From Neobacillus mesonae (GTDB taxonomy: Bacteria > Bacillota > Bacilli > Paenibacillales > Paenibacillaceae): a DNA stretch of 64,000 nt. The stretch covers positions 248,001 through 312,000 of the forward strand of contig JAMBOW010000005.1 in the NCBI GenBank assembly GCA_023715865.1. Reading direction: 5' to 3'. Numbering within the stretch: the stretch's first letter is position 1; each line of letters begins with the position of its first letter. Both the position numbers and the translations under genes were made by a program. Under the pieces are notes generated by a model that worked only from the letters and a program-made list of their open reading frames with translations, was not told the origin of the DNA and did no database searches. Shown here piece by piece: positions 25,332-33,424 of the stretch.

Positions 25332-25666
25332 GGTTTAGACCTCCTGTATTTGTTATTCAAATCCAATATAGCATAAGGAAACAGGCAATAACAGCGAAGC
25401 AGCAAGGGCGGCCTTTTCATCGCATGAGCTGCTGCGCTCTACCCTTGGCATAAGTGAACAAGGTCATTCATGCTTCTTTAATATCTAAACAAAAACAATA
25501 GGTTCTTAATCCGTCTTGGTCATGTAAGGCAGACTTCCAGGTGAATTGAAGCCAAAAACGGGTATATAACACTAAGCTCGAATCTTTACATTAGCATGCA
25601 GCAGTTGATGAAAGGCCTTTACATTCTCCTGTTATGTTGGGGTTAAAAAGGAGAGGTGAGTCAGAC
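25332..25666. other. Intergenic region hmoB / glycerophosphodiesterase
   Basis: 335 bases between two divergent genes. I see two TTTACA hexamers exactly 33 bases apart near 25587-25625, in phase with 11-bp Pho-box spacing, but the intervening hexamers do not fit. No consensus promoter, hairpin or small gene stands out. Confidence 0.3.
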
Positions 25667-26491
25667 TTGGCTAAAAACTGGAGAACACTACTTATCGCTT
25701 CCATGATCGGAATTGCCGGAGACACAGATTATATAGCAGCCGCCCACTCGGCTCCTACAGCTGTTATTGCCCATCGCGGAGCTGCGGGATACGCGCCGGA
25801 GAATACGATGGCTTCTTTTGAACTGGCTTACCGGATGAAGTCGGACATGATTGAGCTGGATGTGCAGCGAAGCCGTGACGGAGAGCTTGTGGTCATTCAC
25901 GATCTGTCTGTAGATCGTACAACGAACGGAACAGGTGAGGTCCGAATGCTTACGCTTGCAGAGCTGAGGGGTCTTGATGCTGGAGGCTGGTTTGGAGGAG
26001 AATTCAGCGGTCAGCAGATCCCGTCTTTTGAAGAGGTCTTGGCTCATTACAGCGGCAAGGGTATCGGATTTCTTATTGAGCTGAAGGCACCTGAGCTGTA
26101 TCCGGGCATTGAACGGCAAGTGGCAGATGCTTTAATCAAATACGGATATGATCAGATGGGGCCAGGACAAGTCATCCTTCAATCCTTTAATCAAGAGTCC
26201 ATGGCTGCCTTTCATGAGATGCTCCCTACGATTCCAACTGGGGTTCTCATCGAGGATCCGGCAGACCTGACGAGTGATAAACTGGATGAATACCGTACAT
26301 ACGCTTCGTATGTCAATCCACATGTTTATGCTATGGAGCCGTCTCTTGTAGATCAAATTCATGCCAGAGGGATGAAAGTATATGCTTGGACCCTTCGAAA
26401 AAGAGAGGATGTCGAATTCCTTCTTGATATGGGAGTAGACGGAATTATTACGGATTATCCTGATTATGTGCCTTATTCAGAAAGGAAATAA
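25667..26491 (+). CDS. Glycerophosphodiester phosphodiesterase
   Basis: A 274-residue enzyme that cleaves glycerophosphodiesters to glycerol-3-phosphate and an alcohol. The family's catalytic residues are visible: HRG near residue 35 (first catalytic His), PENT, ELDVQ (metal-binding Glu/Asp) and IHD (second catalytic His) near 76. The last part (WTLRKREDVEFLLDMGVDGIITDYPD) is diagnostic. The start is a TTG at 25667, with AGGAGAGG about eight bases upstream. The first 28 residues contain a hydrophobic stretch that could be a weak export signal. Its product would feed GlpD, though the gene is far from the glp locus. Confidence 0.9.
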   Translation: MAKNWRTLLIASMIGIAGDTDYIAAAHSAPTAVIAHRGAAGYAPENTMASFELAYRMKSDMIELDVQRSRDGELVVIHDLSVDRTTNGTGEVRMLTLAELRGLDAGGWFGGEFSGQQIPSFEEVLAHYSGKGIGFLIELKAPELYPGIERQVADALIKYGYDQMGPGQVILQSFNQESMAAFHEMLPTIPTGVLIEDPADLTSDKLDEYRTYASYVNPHVYAMEPSLVDQIHARGMKVYAWTLRKREDVEFLLDMGVDGIITDYPDYVPYSERK

Positions 26492-26527
26492 ACATTCTCT
26501 ATTTTTGAATATATGGTTGTCCGCTTA

Positions 26528-26574
26528 AACCTCTCCCAGGCTGCATTATTGCACAGCCTGGGAGAGGTTTTTTA
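26528..26574 (+). terminator. Terminator after the glycerophosphodiesterase gene
   Basis: AACCTCTCCCAGGCTG pairs perfectly with CAGCCTGGGAGAGGTT and is followed by TTTT. Confidence 0.88.
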
Positions 26575-26655
26575 CGCATGCGGCGTAATTCAGGAGTGCT
26601 GGTATCTTGCACTCCATTTTGATAAAGTGAGAAGACCATAAATATAGAGGAACGG

Positions 26656-28986
26656 GTGAAGCGCATGCCATATGAAATTTCAATTTCTGTCAGACCCCTG
26701 GTGGAGTACGTATATCGGAGCGGCAGCATCACAGGAGGTTTCCGGACAAATGCGACGATGCATGAAGGAACCCGAATTCACCAGAGTGTACAGAAGACAT
26801 ATGCAGAGACGGACCAGAAGGAAGTGTTCCTTAAGACAGAAATGATTTACGATGAACTATTGTTCAAGCTTGAAGGACGGTGTGACGGACTCATACAGCT
26901 TGACGGGGTGTGGACGATCGATGAGATCAAATCGACGGGTGCCCCGCTTCAGGACGTGGAGGGCGGGCTTCCGGTTCACTGGGCGCAGGGTAAGATGTAT
27001 GCCTATATGTATGCCAAGTCTGAGGGACTTACGAGCATGCAGATTCAGCTTACTTACGTACGGACAGGGAGCGGCGAGCAGAAGAAATTGCTCGTTACCC
27101 ATTCTTTTGAAGAACTCGAAGCGTATGCGCATGAAGTAATAGAGGCGTATGCTCCTTATGCACAAATGCTCAGACAGCATGAAGAAGAGCGGCAGCAGTC
27201 GATCGACCAGCTCGGATTCCCATTTCCATCCTATCGAGCAGGCCAGCGAAAGCTTGCAGGGGCAGTATTTAAGACCATTGCCGAAGGCACGGGGCTGATG
27301 GCGAAAGCGCCGACGGGGATCGGAAAGACGATGTCTACCTTATTTCCTGCGGTAAAAGCAATTGGAGCAGGCAACATCAGCAAAATTTTTTATTTGACCG
27401 CGCGGACGACGACAAGAGCAACGGCAGAGGAGGCTTTTGCCCGGATGCAGGGGCAAGGGCTGCATATGAACTCCGTGACCATTACGGCTAAGGATAAGAT
27501 TTGCTTCAAGGAAGAGGAAGCGTGCGATGCCGGACAATGCAGCATGTGTGAGGGATATTATGATCGAATTAACGGCGCAGTGCTGGATATTATGAAGAAC
27601 GAAACCATCATGACAAGACCGGTGATCGAAGAATACGCTCGCAAGCACCGGGTATGTCCGTTCGAATATTCTTTGGATATTGCTTACGCTGCCGACGCAG
27701 TCGTATGTGACTATAACTATATTTTTGATCCGCGTGTATCGCTTAAACGGCTGTTTGAGGACCAGAAGAAAAAGACGGCCGTGCTAGTGGATGAGGCGCA
27801 CAACCTAGTAGACAGGGGCCGGAACATGTTCTCTGCGGAGTTGGTCAAATCGGTGTTTCTAGGTATCAAAAGCGAATATAAGGCAGCTAATGAAGGAGTA
27901 TCCAGAGCTGCTGGGGAGGTCAATTCCTTCTTGTATGCAGTGAAAAACAATTGTAACAGCGATGGACGCATTATCCAATCAGAGCTGCCCGAAGAGCTGA
28001 TCAAGCGGCTGGAGAAATTTGTTGAGGTTGCGGAGATCGAGCTGGTCTCGGGCACGGCTGCATCACAGGTCAGTCTCGAGGCTCAGGAGGAGCTGCTTAG
28101 TACGTATTTTGCGGCACAAAATTTCATTCGGATGGCCAAGCTGTACGACGAGCATTATCTGACGTATGCGGAGATTATTCGCAGCGACTTTCGAATCAAG
28201 CTGTACTGCCTTGACCCTTCAGAGCTGCTTCGTCAGGCAGGCAAAGGCTATCGTTCCATTATCCATTTCTCTGCGACGCTGTCTCCGATGAATTATTATC
28301 GGGATATGCTTGGAGCAGGAGAAGAGGATTACACGCTCAGCATTCCATCGCCGTTTAGCAAGGAACAGCTTGATGTGCGGTTCGTGCCTCTGTCTGTCAG
28401 ATACAATGACCGGGAAAGATCGAAGGGGACCATTGCAAGACTTCTGCAGCAGGTGGCTGAGGAACGCCCGGGTACGAATCTGCTTGTCTTTTTCCCTTCT
28501 TATTCCTACATGCAGGAAGTGTATGACACTTATATACAGGATGAGGGTAAAGGCGTGGATACGATTTTGCAACAATCTTCCATGAGCGAGGAGGAGCGGG
28601 ATGCATTTCTGTCCGGCTTCCAGCCCAATCCTGAGAGGACACGTCTGGGCTTTGCCGTACTTGGGGGCGTATTCTCAGAAGGGGTCGATCTTCCTGGAGA
28701 CAGACTGAATGGTGTCATCGTCATTGGGACAGGCCTGCCGCAGATCGGGCTTGAGAACAATATGCTGAGAGATTATTTTAATCAGACGGGCCGTAACGGG
28801 TTTAACTACGCCTATGTATTTCCAGGAATGAATAAAGTGCTTCAGGCAGGCGGCAGGCTCATCCGGACAGAAGAAGACGAGGGTGTGCTTGTGCTGGTGG
28901 ATGACCGTTTCGCTCAGGATCCTTACCGTTCCTTGCTGCCCGAAGAGTGGCGGGAATATAGACAGGTTAACCCTGCTTCGATTTAA
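26656..28986 (+). CDS. Fe-S DNA helicase (DinG/XPD-like) with N-terminal RecB-type nuclease domain
   Basis: A 776-residue fusion. Residues about 30-150 show PD-(D/E)xK nuclease motifs of the RecB/Cas4 kind: GTRIH, GRCDGL, DEIKS and WAQGKMYAY. The rest is a superfamily 2 helicase: Walker A APTGIGKT (218-225), cysteines 283, 290, 295, 298 and 334 for an XPD-type iron-sulfur cluster, DEAH at 379-382, and late motifs FSEGVDLPG and QAGGRLIRTEEDEG. It probably unwinds and trims damaged or branched DNA. The start may be the GTG at 26656 (AGAGG five bases upstream) or the ATG at 26665. It overlaps the convergent gene by 20 bases. Confidence 0.85.
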   Translation: MKRMPYEISISVRPLVEYVYRSGSITGGFRTNATMHEGTRIHQSVQKTYAETDQKEVFLKTEMIYDELLFKLEGRCDGLIQLDGVWTIDEIKSTGAPLQDVEGGLPVHWAQGKMYAYMYAKSEGLTSMQIQLTYVRTGSGEQKKLLVTHSFEELEAYAHEVIEAYAPYAQMLRQHEEERQQSIDQLGFPFPSYRAGQRKLAGAVFKTIAEGTGLMAKAPTGIGKTMSTLFPAVKAIGAGNISKIFYLTARTTTRATAEEAFARMQGQGLHMNSVTITAKDKICFKEEEACDAGQCSMCEGYYDRINGAVLDIMKNETIMTRPVIEEYARKHRVCPFEYSLDIAYAADAVVCDYNYIFDPRVSLKRLFEDQKKKTAVLVDEAHNLVDRGRNMFSAELVKSVFLGIKSEYKAANEGVSRAAGEVNSFLYAVKNNCNSDGRIIQSELPEELIKRLEKFVEVAEIELVSGTAASQVSLEAQEELLSTYFAAQNFIRMAKLYDEHYLTYAEIIRSDFRIKLYCLDPSELLRQAGKGYRSIIHFSATLSPMNYYRDMLGAGEEDYTLSIPSPFSKEQLDVRFVPLSVRYNDRERSKGTIARLLQQVAEERPGTNLLVFFPSYSYMQEVYDTYIQDEGKGVDTILQQSSMSEEERDAFLSGFQPNPERTRLGFAVLGGVFSEGVDLPGDRLNGVIVIGTGLPQIGLENNMLRDYFNQTGRNGFNYAYVFPGMNKVLQAGGRLIRTEEDEGVLVLVDDRFAQDPYRSLLPEEWREYRQVNPASI

Positions 28987-29362
28987 TATAGGCGCGGGCA
29001 AGCTTAATGAAGTAGTAGAGAAAAATCCAAGGTAAGATGTATTTGGTCAGCCATTCGATGTATGACATCATCACCACTATGGCTACCCCTAGATTTATTC
29101 CGGATACGCCTGCAATTAGAATAACTAGAAGAATGACAATCATGCAGAAATAGAACGAATTTCTAGCAAACAAGTCTGTCTTTGAATGTTTAAAGGCGGG
29201 TGAGCTTCCAGAGTGAATTCGGTTGGAATTCAAAGAATTAGAAGCGGTATGATCGGGACGCTCTTGATCAAATTGGCTAGGATCGGAATTCACTTGATCA
29301 GACCTCTCTTCAGGAGAGGTCTGATTGGTTATACGGGAATGGTCATCATGCTTATTGCTCAT
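28967..29362 (-). CDS. Unknown membrane protein with a long polar N-terminus
   Basis: A 131-residue protein I do not recognise. The first 65 residues are polar and rich in Ser, Asn and Asp; residues about 68-92 and 100-120 are hydrophobic helices, and the end is basic (KLARAYIKSKQG). The gene is likely real: its ATG has a full ribosome-binding match (GGAGGTGAT, spacing 11) inside the end of the MBL hydrolase gene, which it overlaps by 11 bases. Its 3' end overlaps the convergent helicase gene by 20 bases. Co-expression with the MBL hydrolase is expected. Confidence 0.7.
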   Translation of the reverse strand: MSNKHDDHSRITNQTSPEERSDQVNSDPSQFDQERPDHTASNSLNSNRIHSGSSPAFKHSKTDLFARNSFYFCMIVILLVILIAGVSGINLGVAIVVMMSYIEWLTKYILPWIFLYYFIKLARAYIKSKQG

Positions 29363-30101
29363 GAAGCCGGATCACCTCCAAGGGCTGTACAAGCCTTGAG
29401 ACTGCCTCACGATTAAACTCCTCACGAGCCTCTGGTCTTGCGTAGCCGTCATGATAATGCATAAGCAATGTTTTGGCCTGGATTGGCAGCGGCAGTGCCT
29501 TAATGTCGTCCAAATGGGTATGCGACGAGATCGTTACCTCCTGCAGATGGCATTCATAAAAAATAACCTGCACATGATCTGCGACCTGCTCAAGCAGTGC
29601 GCTGTCCATGGTTGCATCGCCGCTGTAATAGAAGTAACCGGGAGCAAGGAGGCCGCAGCTAAGCATACCGGGAACATGCTGCGTCAGGGTCAGTTCATAG
29701 GTAACTCCGCCGATAGAGAAAGGTGTCCCTTCACGCAGCGGAATCAGATGAAAGTAATCCTCTAGCTTCCGCTCTCCCTGTACGGTATAGCGCATGCCTG
29801 GTCCAAGTGACCGCCACAGCGGATCTATCAGCTCCTCATGAATGTAGAGGTTTGGCTTATGCTTGCCGAATACCTGTGCATAATAACCAAGCTGCTGCAG
29901 GCCGTTAATATGATCATCATGCAAATGTGTAATAAAAATATGTTCTATCTCATCCAGCATGATTCCGAGCTTATGCAGCACTTTTGCGTTGGATTCAGGA
30001 AAATCAATAATGAGCCGGGTATCGCGATACGTGATCATTGCACTGTTGTGATCCTGTTCAAAGCTAAACATGTCGCCGGTTCCTAAAAACGTAATTTGCA
30101 T
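29352..30101 (-). CDS. MBL-fold metallo-hydrolase
   Basis: A 249-residue metallo-beta-lactamase-fold hydrolase similar to the RNase Z / phosphodiesterase-like branch. The zinc motif THLHDDHINGL is near residue 60, further ligands are in SGDAT (Asp) and the late LMHYHDGYARPEA. The start at 30101 (MQITFLGTG) is where such proteins begin and AGAGGTG stands about ten bases upstream; the frame extends 25 codons further without a site. It lacks the exosite arm expected of a full tRNA-processing RNase Z, so I do not call it rnz. Substrate unknown. Confidence 0.82.
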   Translation of the reverse strand: MQITFLGTGDMFSFEQDHNSAMITYRDTRLIIDFPESNAKVLHKLGIMLDEIEHIFITHLHDDHINGLQQLGYYAQVFGKHKPNLYIHEELIDPLWRSLGPGMRYTVQGERKLEDYFHLIPLREGTPFSIGGVTYELTLTQHVPGMLSCGLLAPGYFYYSGDATMDSALLEQVADHVQVIFYECHLQEVTISSHTHLDDIKALPLPIQAKTLLMHYHDGYARPEAREEFNREAVSRLVQPLEVIRLHEQ

Positions 30102-30293
30102 GGATAAGCACCTCTTTTTTTCCTCTATTATAACCTTCCCCTGTAATAACAACGTCAAGACATAGGAAGTCGTCACAAATATTTATTGTCAATGATATAA
30201 CACCCTTAAATTCGTAAAGACCATTTCAGAAATCTACAAAATATGTTAGTGAGACAGCTCGCTTGTCGCTTAAGCACCTTTTTTGTTAGCGTT

Positions 30294-30307
30294 ATCATTT
30301 TGTTATT
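30294..30307 (+). promoter_or_regulatory. Consensus cre site upstream of uxaC
   Basis: TGTTAGCGTTATCA matches all fixed positions of TGWNANCGNTNWCA. It is 88 bases before the uxaC start, just upstream of a weak promoter-like pair (TTGAAC, TAGGTT, 17 bases apart). CcpA repression of uxaC is expected. Confidence 0.7.
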
Positions 30308-30394
30308 GAACTTTTACAGGAAAGGGTGTAGGTTAGAGTTTGAGAAGTAAACCTGAACGAACCAAAATCAACCTAAAGGGAGTGGGCAAGGAAG

Positions 30395-31822
30395 ATGAAA
30401 TCTTTTTTAGATGAACAATTTCTGCTGTCAAATGATACTGCCGTCAATCTGTACGAGAAGTATGCAAAGGATATGCCGATTATCGATTATCACTGCCACC
30501 TCAGTCCTAAGGAGATTTATGAGAATAAAACCTTCAGCAATTTAACCGATGCCTGGCTGTATGGGGATCATTACAAGTGGCGTCTGATGCGGGCAAATGG
30601 TGTTGAAGAGAAATACATAACAGGAGGCGAAGGCGTAAGTGATTACGACCGTTTCCTTGCTTGGGCAAGAACGGTGCCGATGGCGATTGGCAATCCGGTA
30701 TATGCTTGGTCGCATCTCGAGCTGCAGCGTTTTTTTGGTGTGTATGAGCTGATTAATGAGAAGAATGCTCCAGTGATCTGGGAGAAGGTAAACGCCAAGC
30801 TGAACGGGGAAGGCTTTGGAGCCCGCGATCTGATTACAAAGTCGAAAGTAACCGTAGTGTGCACGACGGATGATCCGGCCGATACTTTGGAGTATCATGT
30901 GGCCATCCAAAGCTTGAAGGATTTTGATACGGCTGTTTTGCCTTCCTTCCGTCCAGATAAGGGTCTTGAAATTAACAAGGATGGGTTCGGAGAATGGCTA
31001 TCCCGTCTGGAACAGACCGCTGGCCGCTCTATTACCAGCTATGACACGTTCCTTGAAGTGCTTGAGGCAAGGGTTGATTTCTTCCATTCCGTAGGCGGCC
31101 GTGTATCCGACCACGCACTTGATTATGTGCCTTACGCTGAAGCGACGCGTGAAGAGGCAGCAGCGATCTTTGCCAAAGTATTAAATGGTGAAAAAGTGAG
31201 CCTGCTTGAAGAACAAAAATATAAGGCGCACACTCTCATCTTTTTGGGCAAGCTGTACGCCGCACGCGGCTGGGCGATGCAATACCATATCAATGCAGCC
31301 AGAAACAACAACTCCCGCATGCTAGGCTTGCTTGGTCCGGACACGGGGTATGACTCTGTGAATGACAGCCAGCTGGCTTATCCGCTTGTCAGACTGCTCG
31401 ATGCGCTGGCAAGCGAGGATGCGCTCCCAAGAACTATTTTGTACTCCTTGAATCCTCGTGATAACGAGGTGCTCGCAGCGATTGCCGGCAGCTTCCAGGG
31501 AGACGGTATTCCGGGCAAAATCCAGCTGGGTGCAGCATGGTGGTTCAATGATACGAAGGATGGCATGCTGGCACAGATGAAGGCATTGTCCAACGTGGGA
31601 CTGTTAAGTCGGTTTGTCGGCATGCTGACGGATTCGAGAAGCTTCCTGTCTTACACAAGACATGAATATTTCCGCAGGCTGCTATGCAACCTGCTTGGCG
31701 AATGGGTAGAGGATGGAGAAGCACCTCATGATCTTGAGCTGCTGGGCAGCATCGTACAGGGGATTTCTTACGAAAATGCGAAGACTTATTTTAATTTCGA
31801 GAGTGCTTATAGCAAGGTGTAA
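30395..31822 (+). CDS. uxaC: Glucuronate isomerase UxaC
   Basis: A 475-residue cytoplasmic isomerase that converts D-glucuronate to fructuronate and D-galacturonate to tagaturonate, the first step of hexuronate use. The amidohydrolase-type metal motif DYHCHLSP is at residues about 31-38; YHINAARNNNSRMLG and LTDSRSFLSYTRHEYFRR are family hallmarks. Length is normal. A GGGAGTGGG site precedes the ATG. No uxuA, uxaB or kdg genes are adjacent, so the rest of the pathway is elsewhere or absent. A consensus cre site lies upstream and a strong terminator downstream, so it is a single-gene unit. Confidence 0.96.
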   Translation: MKSFLDEQFLLSNDTAVNLYEKYAKDMPIIDYHCHLSPKEIYENKTFSNLTDAWLYGDHYKWRLMRANGVEEKYITGGEGVSDYDRFLAWARTVPMAIGNPVYAWSHLELQRFFGVYELINEKNAPVIWEKVNAKLNGEGFGARDLITKSKVTVVCTTDDPADTLEYHVAIQSLKDFDTAVLPSFRPDKGLEINKDGFGEWLSRLEQTAGRSITSYDTFLEVLEARVDFFHSVGGRVSDHALDYVPYAEATREEAAAIFAKVLNGEKVSLLEEQKYKAHTLIFLGKLYAARGWAMQYHINAARNNNSRMLGLLGPDTGYDSVNDSQLAYPLVRLLDALASEDALPRTILYSLNPRDNEVLAAIAGSFQGDGIPGKIQLGAAWWFNDTKDGMLAQMKALSNVGLLSRFVGMLTDSRSFLSYTRHEYFRRLLCNLLGEWVEDGEAPHDLELLGSIVQGISYENAKTYFNFESAYSKV

Positions 31823-31833
31823 AAAAAGCTCTG

Positions 31834-31868
31834 GATCGCGTCAATTTCAATTGACGCGATCTTTTTTT
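31834..31868 (+). terminator. Terminator after uxaC
   Basis: GATCGCGTCAATT pairs with AATTGACGCGATC, followed by seven T, 12 bases after the uxaC stop. Confidence 0.9.
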
Positions 31869-31876
31869 GAAAGAAC

Positions 31877-31910
31877 AACTAAACTTTAAATTATTTTATA
31901 TTGTTTAGTT
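31877..31910. promoter_or_regulatory. Inverted repeat before unknown membrane protein gene
   Basis: AACTAAAC (31877-31884) and GTTTAGTT (31903-31910) in an AT-rich stretch that could hold a promoter. Candidate operator for the gene at 31942; no regulator identified. Confidence 0.35.
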
Positions 31911-31941
31911 AATAGTTACTAAAATCTCTATGAAGGAGGGA

Positions 31942-32565
31942 ATGTCTCAAAGAATTAGAATGAACAAAAACACAAAATCAAAATCAATTTATTTCGTTCT
32001 AGCAGCTGTTTCTGTAATCCTTATCCTATTAGTCATCTATCAACATCAAGAAAAAACCAAATATGAGGATGCTCTTTCATATAGGATAACAAAAGAGGTC
32101 GAGGATCTTAGAGGCTACCTGCGCAGTAGTGATGAAATATACGCTGAAATATTGCTTTCTAAGAATTTGACTCAGGATACAGCTAATAATCTCATGCAAC
32201 TGAACAGCGAAATTCAGAAGCTCGTTATGGACCATATTACGCTAGCTTATCAATTAGGCATTGATGTTAGTGAGGATACCATTCAGAACAGTCAAATCAT
32301 TCAAAATGTATATAAGGTTTCCCTGTTATTTGACGAAGCCGAATCTGGTCATTTGGGATCAGATATGGAAAGATCCGTCAGCATGATAAAACAGATGAAT
32401 CAGGGATGGCTGTCCTCTTTATCAGACCTTCATGACTATGATGTGTCTTCCCCCATTTGGTATGATAACTTTAGTAAAATGGAAGATAGTACGGTGAATT
32501 TTCTAAAAGAGCAAAACTTAAATAATATTGAAGAATTGTGGCTCCAGAGATCTGATATTGATTAG
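31942..32565 (+). CDS. Unknown protein with one N-terminal membrane helix
   Basis: About 207 residues, not recognised. After a basic N-terminus (NKNTKSKS) comes one helix (IYFVLAAVSVILILLVIY), then about 170 mostly helical, acidic residues that should lie outside the cell. It is more AT-rich than its neighbours. The start is uncertain: the reading frame opens at 31930, an ATG at 31942 directly follows GGAGGGA (very short spacing), and an ATG at 31960 is 18 bases after it. It is flanked by terminators and probably forms its own transcript. Confidence 0.6.
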   Translation: MSQRIRMNKNTKSKSIYFVLAAVSVILILLVIYQHQEKTKYEDALSYRITKEVEDLRGYLRSSDEIYAEILLSKNLTQDTANNLMQLNSEIQKLVMDHITLAYQLGIDVSEDTIQNSQIIQNVYKVSLLFDEAESGHLGSDMERSVSMIKQMNQGWLSSLSDLHDYDVSSPIWYDNFSKMEDSTVNFLKEQNLNNIEELWLQRSDID

Positions 32566-32621
32566 GTAACAATTAAGAAGAAGTGAACAAATACTTCAAC
32601 GTTATATATGTCTGTGTATAT

Positions 32622-32664
32622 GAAGATGGTTGTGGCTGTAGAGTCACTGCCGTCTTCTTTTTTT
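32622..32664 (+). terminator. Terminator after unknown membrane protein gene
   Basis: GAAGATGG pairs with CCGTCTTC (one G-T pair) around a 20-base loop, followed by seven T. Confidence 0.7.
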
Positions 32665-32724
32665 ATAGTATTTTAGAATGTGACTGTCCATGAGAAGGCA
32701 CTATATAGACCATAAGGTTCAAGT

Positions 32725-32754
32725 TTGACACTAAGGAGTGCAAAAGACTATAAT
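32725..32754 (+). promoter_or_regulatory. Consensus sigma-A promoter of the marR-exporter operon
   Basis: TTGACA (32725-32730) and TATAAT (32749-32754), both perfect, 18 bases apart, 95 bases before the MarR gene. Confidence 0.8.
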
Positions 32755-32773
32755 CTGCTTGCATTTATATTAA

Positions 32774-32786
32774 TTAGGAGACCTAA
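32774..32786. promoter_or_regulatory. Candidate MarR operator
   Basis: TTAGG-AGA-CCTAA, a perfect 5-3-5 palindrome 20 bases after the -10 box and before the MarR gene; a bound regulator would block transcript start or elongation. Confidence 0.45.
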
Positions 32787-32848
32787 GGATTTTGCAATTA
32801 TGTTAATATCGTTATAGGAAGCATTGACTAATAGAAGTAGGTGATCCA

Positions 32849-33424
32849 TTGAAGAAGGACGATACTATCGCCCAAAATCTGCTCTTTGCATTTATGAAAT
32901 TCAACAGGAGTAATCTAAAGCAAACTAAAACGGAAGGACGCAATCCCAGCGAAATTGCACTTCTCGTTGCATTGATTCGTGGGAAAGAAACGGGTGATAA
33001 TCAAGATCCTGCCGTTGTCGTTCGCATGATTAATGAATTTCAGGACAACGGACCAACAACTGCCCATCAGCTGGAGGGACTCAAAGTATCCGAGATCAGC
33101 AACATATTGCGTGTAAAAGCACCGACAATTACGCCAGTCATCCGGGGACTTGAGGAACAAGGGTTGATTGAACGTAAAATGGACCCCGAAGACCGCAGAG
33201 TTATGCGAATTACGATTACCCATGCGGGCCGCCAGGCGATGCGTGATATTCATAATGAGCTTGTAAACAATGTTCATGATTTGATTGAATTTCTAGGTGA
33301 AGAGGACAGCATGCAATTAGCGAATCTCTTGACCCGTGTTTATGAGTACCAGGACCGAAAAAGGACAGAGTCCCAAAAGAATTGCAAGGACAGGCCATCA
33401 AGAAAAGGAAGTGAAGACGCATGA
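32849..33424 (+). CDS. MarR-family regulator of the ABC exporter operon
   Basis: A 191-residue winged-helix repressor. The recognition region and wing are canonical: VSEISNILRVKAPTITPVIR and then LIERKMDPEDRRVMRITITH. About 70 residues precede the DNA-binding domain and a basic tail (KNCKDRPSRKGS) follows. The start is a TTG at 32849 with AGGTGAT five bases upstream. Its stop overlaps the start of the first exporter gene by four bases, so it is the first gene of a three-gene operon and its likely repressor, released by exported drugs or stress compounds. Confidence 0.88.
   Translation: MKKDDTIAQNLLFAFMKFNRSNLKQTKTEGRNPSEIALLVALIRGKETGDNQDPAVVVRMINEFQDNGPTTAHQLEGLKVSEISNILRVKAPTITPVIRGLEEQGLIERKMDPEDRRVMRITITHAGRQAMRDIHNELVNNVHDLIEFLGEEDSMQLANLLTRVYEYQDRKRTESQKNCKDRPSRKGSEDA

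Noticed and set aside
25587..25630. Pho box before the glycerophosphodiesterase gene
   Set aside because: Two TTTACA hexamers lie in the right phase (33 bases apart), but the two intervening hexamers match the consensus at about one position each.
29352..30101. Call as tRNA 3'-processing RNase Z
   Set aside because: The protein is about 60 residues shorter than bacterial RNase Z, and I cannot see the exosite arm; kept as a general MBL-fold hydrolase.
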